NCBI RefSeq assembly: GCF_001941865.1
Contig: NZ_CP016162.1
Coordinates: 248,001 to 312,000, forward strand
Source of the DNA: Pseudomonas alcaliphila JAB1
GTDB taxonomy: Bacteria > Pseudomonadota > Gammaproteobacteria > Pseudomonadales > Pseudomonadaceae
Direction: 5' to 3'
Length of the DNA stretch: 64,000 nt
Part shown: positions 49,232-60,812 of the stretch, one piece after another
Position numbering within the stretch: the stretch's first letter is position 1
Layout: the number at the start of each line of letters is the position of its first letter
Notes under the pieces: model-generated
Told to the model about the DNA's origin: nothing
Databases searched by the model: none
What the model saw: only the letters and a program-made list of their open reading frames with translations
Made by a program: the position numbers and the translations under genes

Positions 49232-49567
49232 ATGTCTTCCTCGATCCATTCCACTCACTACGCCGACAGCCCCGATCTGGCGTTGGCTGTATTGCGTCAC
49301 CCCACCCTGGAGCAGGCACTCTCAGCGGCCTGTGCCCAACTTGCCATACGTGAGGCCTTTCTGGCTGCGTTGCGTGATCCAGCCATCGGTCCGCAGCCGC
49401 GGCTGCTGTTGGCAATTTCCGGCGCCGACGTGAGTGGTCAGCGTCGCCTGGCCGCGCTGGTAGCCGAGCTGCTGCCGGACGAGGTGGAGCTGGATCTGAT
49501 CGAACTGGCCGAGGACAACCTGTCGCGCGCCGTGCGTGAGCGCTGCGAGCCGTTCTACCAGGCCTGA
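49232..49567 (+). CDS. Conserved hypothetical protein, possibly SseB C-terminal-like
   Basis: A 111-residue soluble protein, LALAVLRHPTLEQALSAACAQLAIREAFLAALRDPAIGPQPRLLLAISGADVSGQRRLAALVAELLPDEVELDLIELAEDNLSRAVRERCEPFYQA. The layout (helix, PRLLLAISG strand, AELLPDEVELDLIEL strand) resembles the C-terminal domain of SseB, but the match is by eye and weak. The gene lies just before the YaiI/YqxD gene, as its counterpart PA5247 does from memory, which supports a real conserved gene of unknown function. Confidence 0.65.
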   Translation: MSSSIHSTHYADSPDLALAVLRHPTLEQALSAACAQLAIREAFLAALRDPAIGPQPRLLLAISGADVSGQRRLAALVAELLPDEVELDLIELAEDNLSRAVRERCEPFYQA

Positions 49568-49619
49568 GCCTCGCGCCTGCTGGCATACTGGGCGCTGGTT
49601 TCTCTGCGGAAGTTGCTGC

Positions 49620-50069
49620 ATGCGTGTATGGATCGACGCCGACGCCTGCCCTCGGGCGGCGCGGGATCAAGTGGTCAAGTTCGCCCTCAAGCGGGGTTTC
49701 GAAGTGGTGCTGGTGGCCGGGCAGGCCGTGGCGCGGCCGAACTTCGCCTGCGTGAAACTGATCGTGGTGCCCAGCGGGCCGGATGCGGCCGATGATCATC
49801 TGGTGGAACATGCGGTGCCCGGCGAGCTGGTGATCTGCAGCGACGTGCCGCTGGCCGACCGCCTGGTGAAGAAGGGCGTTGCCGCGCTCGACCCACGGGG
49901 GCGCGAGTTCGACGAGCGCAACATGGGCGAGCGTCTGGCGGTGCGTAATCTGTTCACCGACCTGCGCGAGCAGGGGCAGGTCGGTGGTGGCCAGGCGCCA
50001 TATTCGGAAAAGGATCGGCAGGCTTTTGCCAACGCGCTGGATCGGATTCTCACGCGTTTGAGTCGTTAG
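49620..50069 (+). CDS. YaiI/YqxD family protein (UPF0178)
   Basis: A 149-residue protein with the UPF0178 pattern MRVWIDADACPRAARDQVVKFALKRGFEVVLVAGQ, IVVPSGPDAADDHLVEHAVPGELVICSDVPLADRLVKKGVAALDPRGREFDERNMGERLAVRNL. The acidic residues DADACP and SDVPLAD suggest a PIN-like nuclease fold, but no activity is proven for the family. The ATG follows GCGGAAG. A terminal REP-like pair follows. Confidence 0.9.
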   Translation: MRVWIDADACPRAARDQVVKFALKRGFEVVLVAGQAVARPNFACVKLIVVPSGPDAADDHLVEHAVPGELVICSDVPLADRLVKKGVAALDPRGREFDERNMGERLAVRNLFTDLREQGQVGGGQAPYSEKDRQAFANALDRILTRLSR

Positions 50070-50072
50070 CTG

Positions 50073-50146
50073 CCCCGGATTGCATCCGGGCTACGGGGCG
50101 TGTGGCAAACCCATTTTCAGCGTTGTAGCCCGGATTAAATCCGGGG
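50073..50146. repeat. REP-like inverted pair (GTAGCCCGGAT family)
   Basis: CCCCGGATTGCATCCGGG plus CTAC on the left and GTAGCCCGGATTAAATCCGGGG on the right form an inverted pair separated by 30 bases. It lies between convergent genes. Confidence 0.8.
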
Positions 50147-50159
50147 AGTGCGGACTCCG

Positions 50160-50627
50160 TCAGCCACACAGATAGGTGCCGGTGCCAACCGCCACCAGCA
50201 CGCCCTCGTCGTTGTGCAGCTCCATACGAATCACCGCCACCTTGTTGCCGGCGCGCAGTGGCGTGGCCGTGGCAGTGAAACGCTGGCCGCGACCGGGGCG
50301 CAGGTAGTCGATGCGCAGGTCGATGGTGCCGAGCTTGGACAGCTTGCTCATGCGTTCGGCTGGCGGCAGGTGCTGGTGGTTGGCGAAAGCGCCGATCAGC
50401 GCCATGGCACCACCACAGACGTCGAGCAGCGAGGAAATCACTCCGCCGTGCAGGATGCCGTGGACGAAGTTGCCGATCAGCTCGGGCTTCATCGGCAGGT
50501 GCATGGTCACCCGCTCGGAGCTCAGCTCATCGAGCTCGATGCCGAGCACCTGATTGAAGGGAATGCGCTGGAAGAAACTGGCCACCGCCTGTTGCAGGTC
50601 GGGGCTGAGGACGAAGGGCTGGGACAT
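50160..50627 (-). CDS. Hotdog-fold acyl-CoA thioesterase (YigI-like)
   Basis: A 155-residue protein with the PaaI/YigI-type hotdog motif: GNFVHGILHGGVISSLLDVCGGAMALIGAF, where HGG and the following Asp lie at the active site, and IDLRIDYLRPGRGQRFTATATPLRAGNKVAVIRMELHNDEGVLVAVGTGTYL. It probably hydrolyses medium-chain acyl-CoA, as YigI does in E. coli. The start MSQPFV has GGGAGCC-like sequence ahead and is preferred to an ATG at 50711. Confidence 0.87.
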   Translation of the reverse strand: MSQPFVLSPDLQQAVASFFQRIPFNQVLGIELDELSSERVTMHLPMKPELIGNFVHGILHGGVISSLLDVCGGAMALIGAFANHQHLPPAERMSKLSKLGTIDLRIDYLRPGRGQRFTATATPLRAGNKVAVIRMELHNDEGVLVAVGTGTYLCG

Positions 50628-50780
50628 GGCAGGGGCTCCGGGAAATCCTGTCGCCACGCTGCAGTACCGCGCAAGACTTGGCCAGAGGCAATGCAGGAGT
50701 GCCCTGAGCATTGGCCGGATCGGCCTGACTCCTGCGGGAGGATTCGGGTGCGTTCCGCTTCAGCTTCAGTATCGATGAGC

Positions 50781-50842
50781 GTGGGCTGAAGCCCACCCTA
50801 CAAAGTTCAAGACTCCAGCCCGTAGGGTGGGCTTCAGCCCAC
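50781..50842. repeat. REP-like perfect inverted repeat (GTAGGGTGGGC family)
   Basis: Arms GTGGGCTGAAGCCCACCCTAC and its reverse complement enclose 20 bases. A partial third copy (GGTGGGCTAAAACGG) follows. The rest of the 315-base gap from 50628 to 50942 shows no gene. Confidence 0.85.
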
Positions 50843-50942
50843 CAATGGCAATCAAGGTGGGCTAAAACGGAACGCCGCCCAACCCACCCCACGGGACCCC
50901 AGCGTCAATTCTGGCGCAACGCCACATGCCGACGCCTGAAAA

Positions 50943-51602
50943 TCAATGGTGCGCCAGCTCCAGCACACGGTCGACCAGTTTGTTGATGCCCGACGCTGCC
51001 TCGGCGATGGATTGGGCGAGCATATAGGCCGGTGTAGTCACCAGCTTGCGCTGGCTGTCTTCGATGATATCGCTGACCTCGCACTCATGGTGCTCGGCGC
51101 CCATCTGGGTCAGGGCGGCGGCGGTGTCGTGGTCGGTGCCGATGGTGCAGATCACGCCGGCACCGAAGATCTTCGCCGCCAGTGCCGGGGCGATGCACAT
51201 CAGGCCGACCGGCTTGCCGGCATCGACGAAGGCCTTGCACGCGGCCAGTACGTCCGGCTGCACGGTGCAGCCCGCGCCACTGGTGGCGAAGTCGGAGAGG
51301 TTCTTCGCCACGCCGAAGCCGCCGGGCAGGATCAGTGCGTCGAACTCGGCCACATGCAGCTCTTTCACGTCCTTGATCTTGCCGCGGGCAATGCGCGCCG
51401 ATTCCACCAGGACGTTGCGCGTCTCGTCCATCTCGTCGCCGCTGTAGTGATCGACCACGTGCAACTGCGGCACGTTGGGGGCGAAGCACTGCACCTCGGC
51501 GCCACGCTGGTCGAGGCGCAGCAGGGTGATCACGCTTTCATGGATCTCGGCGCCATCGTAGACGCCACAGCCGGACAGAATCACTGCCACTTTCTTGCTC
51601 AT
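50943..51602 (-). CDS. elbB: Isoprenoid biosynthesis glyoxalase ElbB
   Basis: A 219-residue DJ-1/PfpI-fold protein with AVILSGCGVYDGAEIHESVITLLRLDQRGAEVQCFAPN, DALILPGGFGVAKNLSDFA, the nucleophile elbow cysteine in GLMCIAPALAAKIFG and the ElbB-type insertion TIGTDHDTAAALTQMGAEHHECEV. E. coli ElbB has glyoxalase activity and affects isoprenoid supply, but its physiological substrate is unclear. It is divergent from the sterol desaturase-like gene. Confidence 0.92.
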   Translation of the reverse strand: MSKKVAVILSGCGVYDGAEIHESVITLLRLDQRGAEVQCFAPNVPQLHVVDHYSGDEMDETRNVLVESARIARGKIKDVKELHVAEFDALILPGGFGVAKNLSDFATSGAGCTVQPDVLAACKAFVDAGKPVGLMCIAPALAAKIFGAGVICTIGTDHDTAAALTQMGAEHHECEVSDIIEDSQRKLVTTPAYMLAQSIAEAASGINKLVDRVLELAHH

Positions 51603-51777
51603 GCTCGACTCCTGGTGAGGAAAGACGCGACCGTGAAGCGGGCGCGGGTACTACCAATTCTTGGGTTGTCGCCAAATGCCACTCGGACTGTCATTTGCCG
51701 CCGCGAAGCCTGGCGAAGCTGCGCATAGGATGAATAACAGCTCATTCCCGACACAAGTACAACGATACGGCGCAGTC

Positions 51778-53037
51778 ATGAATTATGTTCTCTACGCAGT
51801 GCCCTTCTTCTTCCTGCTGATCGGCCTGGAATTGCTCGCTGACCGCTGGCGCGGCATGCGCACCTATCGCCTGGCCGATGCCCTTAACAGCCTCAGTGCC
51901 GGCGTACTGTCCCAGGCCACCGGGATTCTCACCAAGGTGGTCGGCCTGCTGACCTACGCCTTCGCCTGGGAGCAGCTGGCGCTGTTCGAGTTGTCCGAAA
52001 GCAGTCTCTGGGTGTGGCTCTTCGCCTTCGTCTTCTACGATTTCTGCTACTACTGGAACCACCGCCTGGGCCATGAGCGCAACGTGCTCTGGGCCGCGCA
52101 TGCGGTGCACCACCAGAGCGAGGACTACAACCTCTCCACCGCGTTACGGCAAACCAGCACCGGTTTCATCTTCGGCTGGATCTTCTACCTGCCGATGGCC
52201 GTGGTCGGTGTGCCGCCGCTGGTCTTCCTCAGCGTTGCCGCCCTGAACCTGCTGTATCAGTTCTGGGTGCATACCCGGCATATCCCCAAACTGGGCTGGT
52301 TCGAGTGGCTGTTCATCACCCCGTCCAACCACCGCGTGCACCATGCACAGAATCCTATCTACATGGATCGCAATTACGGCGGTGTGTTCATTGTCTGGGA
52401 TCGAATTTTTGGCACCTTCCAGGAGGAGCTCGACGAAGAGCCGGTGATCTTCGGCGTGACCGTGCCGCTGGCCAGCTGGAACCCGCTGTGGGCCAACCTG
52501 CAGGTTTACGCCGGGCTGTGGCACGACGCCAGACGCGCCGGCGCCTGGTGGGACCGCCTGCGCATCTGGTTCATGCCCACCGGTTGGCGCCCGGCCGACG
52601 TCGCGGCGCGTTATCCACAGGCCAAGGCGGACCTGAGTCACTTCCGCAAGTTCGAGGTACCGCTGGGGCGCGGCGCGCAGGTCTACGCGCTGTTGCAGTT
52701 CGTCTGCTACCTGCTGGCCGGCGTGTGGCTGCTGGCGCAGGGGGATTCACTGGCGATAGGCGCAGTGCTGCTGGCCTGTCTGTGGATGGCCCTGGGGCTA
52801 TGCAGCATCGGCATATGGCTGGAGAACCGCAGCCATGCCTGGCGTCTGGAGTGCCTGCGTCTGGCGATCAACCTGCCGGCATTCTGGCTGGCCGGCGAAC
52901 TCGGCATGCTGACGTTGGATGCCACCGCCTGGGCCTGGCTGATCGCCTACAGCCTAGTCAGCATGCTTGGATTGTGGCTGGTGCCGCGCGTAGGGCGGAC
53001 TCAGGAGCGAAGCGAACAGTCCGCCATTGGTGCATGA
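51778..53037 (+). CDS. Sterol desaturase / fatty acid hydroxylase family protein
   Basis: A 419-residue integral membrane diiron enzyme. Histidine boxes are HRLGH, HAVHHQ and HRVHHA, with a further NHRVHH pattern after TPSN, all between residues 90 and 220, within about four helices. A C-terminal extension of ~150 residues adds more membrane helices. The last residues (GRTQERSEQSAIGA) are encoded by a REP-like palindrome. The substrate is unknown; lipid hydroxylation, for example of ornithine lipids or hopanoid-like compounds, is only a possibility. The ATG after GTC at 51778 is preferred to an upstream start at 51661. Confidence 0.82.
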   Translation: MNYVLYAVPFFFLLIGLELLADRWRGMRTYRLADALNSLSAGVLSQATGILTKVVGLLTYAFAWEQLALFELSESSLWVWLFAFVFYDFCYYWNHRLGHERNVLWAAHAVHHQSEDYNLSTALRQTSTGFIFGWIFYLPMAVVGVPPLVFLSVAALNLLYQFWVHTRHIPKLGWFEWLFITPSNHRVHHAQNPIYMDRNYGGVFIVWDRIFGTFQEELDEEPVIFGVTVPLASWNPLWANLQVYAGLWHDARRAGAWWDRLRIWFMPTGWRPADVAARYPQAKADLSHFRKFEVPLGRGAQVYALLQFVCYLLAGVWLLAQGDSLAIGAVLLACLWMALGLCSIGIWLENRSHAWRLECLRLAINLPAFWLAGELGMLTLDATAWAWLIAYSLVSMLGLWLVPRVGRTQERSEQSAIGA

Positions 53038-53114
53038 CCTGATATCCACATGAGTCGTGAAGCTGCAGCGGCGTACTGCCTGCGGCGAGCGGATCGCCGC
53101 CCGGTACGCCCTAC
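52990..53114. repeat. REP-like inverted pair (GTAGGGCGGAC family)
   Basis: GTAGGGCGGACTCAGGAGCG opens the region and GCCCGGTACGCCCTAC closes it; ACAGTCCGCC lies between. The first arm is read as the last codons of the sterol-desaturase-like gene. Confidence 0.65.
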
Positions 53115-53119
53115 TGCGT

Positions 53120-53674
53120 TCAGCCGCGCCGGCGCTGACGCCACCGGTATAGCCAGGCGAGGGAAAGCAGCAGCACCACGGCCGCGAGCAGGATGACCTG
53201 GTAGTTGCGCAGTTCTTCAAGCAGGCCGCCCATGGCATTGCCCAGGCTGTAGGCCAGCAGGCTGATGCCGCCGGCCCAGACACCGGCGCCGATGGCGTCG
53301 AGCAGCAGGTAGCGGCGCCAGGAATAGCCGGACAGGCCGATGGTCAGCGGCATCACCGTGCGCAGGCCGTAGAGAAAGCGAAAGCACAGCACCCACAGAT
53401 CCGGGTAACGCTTGATCAGCGCGCTGGCGCGTTCGCCCAGCGGTTGCCAGCGCGGTTTGCGTTCTAGCAGCGCGCGGCCGTGACGGCGGCCCAGGTAGTA
53501 CCACAGCTGATCGCTGGCGAAGGTGCCGAGGAAGGCGCACAGCGCCACCCATTCGATCTCCAGTACGTTGCGCACGGCCATGTAGGCGGCCAGCAGCAGG
53601 GATACTTCACCTTCGAGGAAGGTGCCGAGTACCAATGCTGGATAGCCGAACTGGCGGATCAGGTCTTGGAGCAT
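53120..53674 (-). CDS. DedA family membrane protein
   Basis: A 184-residue inner-membrane protein with the DedA core: FGYPALVLGTFLEGEVSLLLAAYMAVRNVLEIEWVALCAFLGTFASDQLWYYLGRRHGRALLERKP, and FRFLYGLRTVMPLTIGLSGYSWRRYLLLDAIGAGVWAGGISLLAYSLG. It has four to five membrane segments. DedA proteins act as lipid scramblases or flippases (undecaprenyl phosphate or phospholipid) and support envelope homeostasis. It converges with the sterol-desaturase-like gene and is divergent from hemB. Confidence 0.9.
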   Translation of the reverse strand: MLQDLIRQFGYPALVLGTFLEGEVSLLLAAYMAVRNVLEIEWVALCAFLGTFASDQLWYYLGRRHGRALLERKPRWQPLGERASALIKRYPDLWVLCFRFLYGLRTVMPLTIGLSGYSWRRYLLLDAIGAGVWAGGISLLAYSLGNAMGGLLEELRNYQVILLAAVVLLLSLAWLYRWRQRRRG

Positions 53675-53690
53675 ACCGTGCGCCCGATGA

Positions 53691-54881
<1,191 letters not shown>

Positions 54882-54900
54882 CGCTCTCAGGAACCCAGCG

Positions 54901-57084
54901 ATGAACAGCGAAGGACTCAACAGCGAAGTGCTCGACAACAACCCGCCTCAGGCCGAGGTGGTCGCCGAGACGCCAGTGGTGGAAACTCCGCCGCCGGCCC
55001 CGATCCCCAGCCTGGATGACAGCAGCCTGTACATCCACCGTGAACTGTCGCAGCTGCAGTTCAATATCCGGGTGCTGGAGCAGGCGCTGGACGAGTCCTA
55101 TCCGCTGCTCGAACGCCTGAAGTTCCTGCTGATCTTCTCCAGCAACCTCGACGAGTTCTTCGAGATTCGCGTCGCCGGCCTGAAGAAACAGATCAACTTC
55201 GCCCGTGAACAGGCCGGCGCGGATGGCCTGCAGCCACACCAGGCGCTGGCGCGCATCAGCGAGCTGGTACACGAGCAGGTCGAGCGGCAGTACGCCATTC
55301 TCAACGACACCCTGTTCCCGGCGCTGGCCAAGCACAACATCAATTTCATCCGCCGGCGGTTCTGGACCACCAAGCTCAAGGCCTGGGTGCGCCGTTATTT
55401 CCGCGACGAGATCGCGCCGATCATCACCCCCATCGGCCTCGACCCGACGCACCCCTTCCCGCTGCTGGTGAACAAGAGCCTGAACTTCATCGTCGAGCTC
55501 GAGGGCGTCGATGCCTTCGGTCGCGATTCCGGTCTGGCCATCATCCCGGCGCCGCGCCTGCTGCCGCGCATCATCAAGGTGCCGGAGGACGTTGGTGGCC
55601 CTGGCGACAACTACGTGTTCCTGTCGTCGATGATCCACGCTCACGCCGATGATCTGTTCCAGGGCATGAAGGTCAAGGGCTGCTACCAGTTCCGCCTGAC
55701 CCGCAACGCCGACCTGTCGGTGGACACCGAGGACGTCGAGGACCTGGCGCGTGCACTGCGTGGCGAGCTGTTCAGCCGTCGTTATGGCGATGCGGTGCGC
55801 CTGGAAGTGGTCGACACCTGCCCGAAACACCTGCGCGATTATCTGCTCAAGCAATTCGGCCTGACCGAGGGCGAGCTGTACCAGGTCAACGGCCCGGTCA
55901 ACCTGACCCGCCTGTTCAGCATCACTGGCCTGGATAACCACTCGGACCTGCAGTACGCGCCGTTCACCCCGGTGATCCCCAAGCTGCTGCAGAACGCCGA
56001 GAACATCTTCAGCGTGGTCAGCAAGCAGGACATCCTCCTGCTGCATCCCTTCGAGTCCTTCACCCCGGTAGTGGACCTGCTGCGCCAGGCGGCGAAGGAC
56101 CCGCACGTGCTGGCGATCAAGCAGACCCTGTATCGTTCTGGCGCCAACTCGGAGATCGTCGACGCCCTGGTGGAAGCAGCGCGTAACGGCAAGGAAGTCA
56201 CCGCGGTGATCGAGCTGCGTGCGCGCTTCGACGAAGAATCCAACCTGGCCCTGGCCAGCCGCCTGCAGGCCGCTGGTGCAGTGGTGATCTACGGTGTGGT
56301 CGGCTTCAAGACCCACGCCAAGATGATGCTGATCCTGCGCCGCGAGAACGGCGAAATCGTTCGCTATGCTCACCTTGGCACCGGCAACTACCACGCTGGC
56401 AACGCCAAGCTGTATACCGACTACAGCCTGCTCACCGCCGACGTGGCACTGGGTGAGGACGTGTCCAAGCTGTTCAGTCAGCTGATTGGCATGGGCAAGA
56501 CCCTGCGCATGAAGAAGCTGCTGCATGCACCCTTCACTCTGAAGAAGACCCTGCTCGACCTGATCGCCAAGGAAACCACAGCGGCGGCCGAAGGCAAGCC
56601 GGCGCATATCATCGCCAAGTTCAACTCACTGACCGACCCCAAGGTCATCCGCGCGCTATACAAGGCCAGCCAGACTGGGGTGAAGATCGACCTGGTGGTG
56701 CGTGGCATGTGCTGCCTGCGACCGGGTATTGCCGGGGTTTCGCACAACATCCAGGTGCGTTCGATCATCGGCCGCTTCCTCGAGCACACGCGGGTGTTCT
56801 ACTTCCTCAACGGTGGCGACGAGAAGATCTACCTGTCCAGCGCCGACTGGATGGAGCGCAACCTCGACAAGCGCGTAGAGACCTGCTTCCCGGTGGAGGG
56901 CAAGAAACTCATCATGCGCGTAAAGAAGGAGTTGGAAAGCTACCTGACCGACAACACCCAGGCCTGGGTGCTGCAGTCCGATGGTCGTTACCTGCGCCTG
57001 CAGCCCACCGGCAACCAGAACCCACGCAGCGCTCAGTCCGGCTTGCTGGAGAAGCTCACCGCACTGGTGATCGTGACGCGCTAA
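54901..57084 (+). CDS. ppk1: Polyphosphate kinase 1
   Basis: PPK1 reversibly polymerises the gamma-phosphate of ATP into polyphosphate and is membrane associated. The 727 residues include the N-terminal domain ([54 protein letters not shown]), the phosphorylated-His region [30 protein letters not shown] and the second phospholipase D-like segment. There is an additional ~35-residue N-terminal acidic extension. Only 19 bases separate it from hemB, so it shares the upstream Pho box promoter. It converges with ppx. Confidence 0.97.
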   Translation: MNSEGLNSEVLDNNPPQAEVVAETPVVETPPPAPIPSLDDSSLYIHRELSQLQFNIRVLEQALDESYPLLERLKFLLIFSSNLDEFFEIRVAGLKKQINFAREQAGADGLQPHQALARISELVHEQVERQYAILNDTLFPALAKHNINFIRRRFWTTKLKAWVRRYFRDEIAPIITPIGLDPTHPFPLLVNKSLNFIVELEGVDAFGRDSGLAIIPAPRLLPRIIKVPEDVGGPGDNYVFLSSMIHAHADDLFQGMKVKGCYQFRLTRNADLSVDTEDVEDLARALRGELFSRRYGDAVRLEVVDTCPKHLRDYLLKQFGLTEGELYQVNGPVNLTRLFSITGLDNHSDLQYAPFTPVIPKLLQNAENIFSVVSKQDILLLHPFESFTPVVDLLRQAAKDPHVLAIKQTLYRSGANSEIVDALVEAARNGKEVTAVIELRARFDEESNLALASRLQAAGAVVIYGVVGFKTHAKMMLILRRENGEIVRYAHLGTGNYHAGNAKLYTDYSLLTADVALGEDVSKLFSQLIGMGKTLRMKKLLHAPFTLKKTLLDLIAKETTAAAEGKPAHIIAKFNSLTDPKVIRALYKASQTGVKIDLVVRGMCCLRPGIAGVSHNIQVRSIIGRFLEHTRVFYFLNGGDEKIYLSSADWMERNLDKRVETCFPVEGKKLIMRVKKELESYLTDNTQAWVLQSDGRYLRLQPTGNQNPRSAQSGLLEKLTALVIVTR

Positions 57085-57339
57085 AAAGGCCGCTTGCGGC
57101 CATCTGATGACCCTCTCCCACTGGGAGAGGGTGGCCGCAGGCCGGGTGAGGGTTGAGGCCGCGTGCCGTAGCTTTGCGAAGCACTTCCTACGCCGATGAG
57201 TGCCTGATCGCTGGCGATCAGGCCGGGGCGCGGAGCGGGGTGCCCGAAGTGCGGGAGAGGGGGCTTTGTGGTCCTGGCGGGTTTTACCCGCCCTACAGGC
57301 CGATCCGCGCCCCTAGGGTGCGCCATGCGCACTGGGGTA
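57085..57339. repeat. Intergenic region between convergent ppk1 and ppx, REP-rich
   Basis: GGCCGC-TT-GCGGCC at 57089-57102 is a perfect hairpin preceded by AAAAA, so it could terminate minus-strand transcription. CCCTCTCCCACTGGGAGAGGG at 57112-57132 is a further palindrome. GGCGGGTTTTACCCGCCCTAC at 57276-57296 is a REP-like half element. No gene was found. Confidence 0.6.
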
Positions 57340-58842
57340 TTAGCACACGCTCAACGTCAGACCGATGCGCTTGAGCCACTCGGCTTCGGCTTCGAAGTCC
57401 GCCAGGGTCAGCGGGTTGGCGGCCAGCCAGCCTTCAGGGAAGACGATTTCCAGGCTGTTCTCGCCGACCTTGAACTGCACCTCGGGCATGCTCTGCGTGC
57501 CGCGAATATGGTGAAAGAGGATGGCGAAGCGCAGCAGCACGCACAGGCGCATCAGTTTCACGCCTTCCTCGCCGAAGTCGGCGAACTTGTCCTTGGGAAT
57601 GTTGCGCCGGTGGCCGCGCACCAGCAGCGCGAGCATCTGCTGATCCTGGCGCGAGAAACCGGCCAGGTCGGAGTGCTCGATCAGATAGGCGCCGTGCTTG
57701 TGGTACTGGTAGTGGGCGATATCCAGACCCACCTCGTGCACCTTGGCGCCCCAGCTCAGCAGTTCGCGATGCCAGTCGTCGGTCAGGCCCCAATCGGCGG
57801 ACACCTTGTCCAGCGCCGACAGTGCCTTGGCCTCGACCCGGGCGGCCTGGTCGACATCGACGTGGTAGCGCTCCATGAACGCCGCCAGCGTGCGTTCGCG
57901 CACGTCCTCGTGCTGATGACGGCCGAGCAGGTCGTACAGCACGCCTTCGCGCAGGGCGCCTTCGGAATGGCTCATGCGTTGGATGTCGCAGGCATCGAAG
58001 ATCGCTTCGAGAATCGCCAGGCCGGCGGGGAAGATGCCGCGACGATCCGGCTTGATGCCGTCGAGGTCGAGCTTCTCCACCTCGCCCAGCTTGAACACCT
58101 TGCGCTTGAGCCAGGCCAGGCCTTCGGCCGTCACCTCGCCGCTGCCCAAGCCCGCTGCCTTGATGGTCAGACCGACCGCCTTGATGGTGCCGGAAGCGCC
58201 AACGGCGTCTTCCCAGCCGAGGCGGCGCAGGCCCTGTTCGATGCTCATGAGTTCCAGACGGGCCGCGGTGTAGGCCTGGGCATAACGCGCCGGGGTGATC
58301 TTGCCGTCGCGAAAGTAGCGCTGGGTGAAGCTTACGCAGCCCATCTGCAGGCTTTCGCGCAGCAGCGGTTCGAAGCGCTGGCCGATGATGAACTCGGTGC
58401 TGCCGCCGCCGATGTCGGCGACCAGGCGCTTGCCGGGCGTGTCGGCAATGCTGTGGGACACGCCCAGATAGATCAGGCGGGCTTCCTCACGGCCGGAAAT
58501 TACCTCGACCTGATGACCGAGGATCTCCTCGGCGCGGCGGATGAACACCGCGCGGTTGCGCGCCTCACGCAGGGCGTTGGTGCCGACGATGCGTACGGCG
58601 CCTTCCGGCAGCGTGTTGGTGAACTGGGCGAAGCGGCGCAGGCAGTCGAGCCCGCGCTGCATCGCTTCTTCGCTGAGCTGACGCTCGTCGTCCAGGCCTG
58701 CGGCCAGTTGCACTTTGTCGCCGAGGCGCTCGAGGATGCGAATTTCGTGACTGTCGGCCTTGGCCAGCACCATGTGAAAGCTGTTCGAACCCAGGTCGAT
58801 GGCAGCGATCAGGGGGAAACTTTCGGCAGGGGCTTTGGGCAT
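57340..58842 (-). CDS. ppx: Exopolyphosphatase
   Basis: PPX hydrolyses terminal phosphates of polyphosphate and, as GppA-like enzymes do, may act on pppGpp. The 500-residue protein has the ASKHA fold: [19 protein letters not shown] at the start, [36 protein letters not shown], and a C-terminal HD-like helical domain ([47 protein letters not shown]). The start MPKAPAE is chosen over an ATG at 59049 that reads through the allA gene end. Its promoter region of about 100 bases shows no Pho box, unlike that of ppk. Confidence 0.95.
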   Translation of the reverse strand: MPKAPAESFPLIAAIDLGSNSFHMVLAKADSHEIRILERLGDKVQLAAGLDDERQLSEEAMQRGLDCLRRFAQFTNTLPEGAVRIVGTNALREARNRAVFIRRAEEILGHQVEVISGREEARLIYLGVSHSIADTPGKRLVADIGGGSTEFIIGQRFEPLLRESLQMGCVSFTQRYFRDGKITPARYAQAYTAARLELMSIEQGLRRLGWEDAVGASGTIKAVGLTIKAAGLGSGEVTAEGLAWLKRKVFKLGEVEKLDLDGIKPDRRGIFPAGLAILEAIFDACDIQRMSHSEGALREGVLYDLLGRHQHEDVRERTLAAFMERYHVDVDQAARVEAKALSALDKVSADWGLTDDWHRELLSWGAKVHEVGLDIAHYQYHKHGAYLIEHSDLAGFSRQDQQMLALLVRGHRRNIPKDKFADFGEEGVKLMRLCVLLRFAILFHHIRGTQSMPEVQFKVGENSLEIVFPEGWLAANPLTLADFEAEAEWLKRIGLTLSVC

Positions 58843-58940
58843 AATTACGGCATCTCGTTCGATTTCCGCGCCATCGTGCCACGACTGAGCGCATGAGCCA
58901 ACGCATACGGATGTCGCATGAAACTGGTCTAGACCTGTGA

Positions 58941-59446
58941 TTACTGCAGGTTCAGCACACTCAGTGGTTGTTTCAACACCTGCTCGTCGCAGTTGTGACC
59001 CTCGCCGCCACGGTCCACCACGATGAATCGGCCGGGGTATTGCAAGCACAGCAGCGGGTGGTGCCAGGTGCCGCGGGCGTAGTTCACGCCCTGGTCTGGC
59101 GCGCTGATGAAGGCGCGGATCTGCGACTCGTCCAGGTCGCCGGGTGGGGCAACGACGATCAGCATGCGCCCGCCGTCCACCGGATAAAAGGCCTGGCTGC
59201 CCAGCGGGTGGCGTTCGAGCATGCGGATGGCAATGGGCGCGTGCCAGGCCCTGCCCTCGAACAGGTTGACCAGAGTGCGCGGCGACTCGCCGGCCAGCTC
59301 CACCTGTGCCAGGTCGTGGTAGCGCGTGGTGGTGCCGGCGTTGATCGGAAAGGATTGGGCGCCGGCTGTTTCGATCACCTCGCCGAAGGGCGCGAAGGCT
59401 GCGCGGGTCAGCGGCTCGATGCGCAGCGGTAGGGGCGCCGGCGCGT

Positions 59447-59450
<4 letters not shown>
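58941..59450 (-). CDS. allA: Ureidoglycolate lyase
   Basis: AllA splits ureidoglycolate into glyoxylate and urea at the end of purine-ring catabolism. The 169-residue cupin matches the family from [43 protein letters not shown] through [28 protein letters not shown] and the metal-binding [32 protein letters not shown]. It is the last gene of an ABC transporter operon, and its ATG overlaps the stop of the ATPase gene by four bases, so its substrate or a precursor is probably what the transporter imports. Confidence 0.9.
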
Positions 59451-60164
<714 letters not shown>

Positions 60165-60178
<14 letters not shown>

Positions 60179-60812
60179 TCAGCCTCCTTTCCAGGCGGTA
60201 TGCAGCGAGCGAGAGCGGGTAGCAAAGCAGGAAGTAACCGAGGGCGACGAAGCCGTAGACCATGAACGGCTCGAAGGTGGCGTTGGCCAACATGCTGCCG
60301 GTCTTGGTCAGCTCGGTGAAACCGATGATCGAGGTCACCGCGGTGCCCTTGACCACCTGTACCGAGAAGCCCACGGTAGGCGCCACGGCGATGCGCAGTG
60401 CCTGTGGCAGTACCACATGGCGCAGGGTTTCCAGGCGGCTCATGGCCAGGCTTTCGGCAGCCTCCCATTGGCCGCGGGTGATCGACTCGACGCAGCCGCG
60501 CCAGATCTCGGCGAGAAAGGCGCTGGTGAACAGCGTCAGTGCGCAGGCCGCAGCCAGCCAGGGCGAGACGTCGATGCCGAGCAGGGCGATGCCGAAGAAC
60601 ACCAGAAACAGCTGCATCAACAGCGGTGTGCCCTGGAACAGTTCGATATAGCCACGGGCCAGGATGCGCGGCGCCGACAGTGGCGACAGCCGCGCCAGCA
60701 ACACCAGCAGGCCGGCGATACCGCCGCAGACGAAGGCCACCAGTGACAGCAGCAGCGTCCACTGCAAGCCGATGAGCAGGTTGCGCAGGATGTCCCAGAG
60801 GGTGAAGTCCAT
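60165..60812 (-). CDS. Amino acid ABC transporter permease (second subunit)
   Basis: A 215-residue permease of the HisMQ type with five membrane helices and the coupling motif EAAESLAMSRLETLRHVVLPQALRIAVAPTVG. It begins exactly one base past the start of its overlap with the first permease gene (stop and start share one base), and runs 14 bases into the ATPase gene. Confidence 0.93.

Noticed and set aside
57089..57102. Hairpin after ppk1 as its terminator
   Set aside because: The T run lies on the minus strand, so it would serve minus-strand transcripts and not ppk1.
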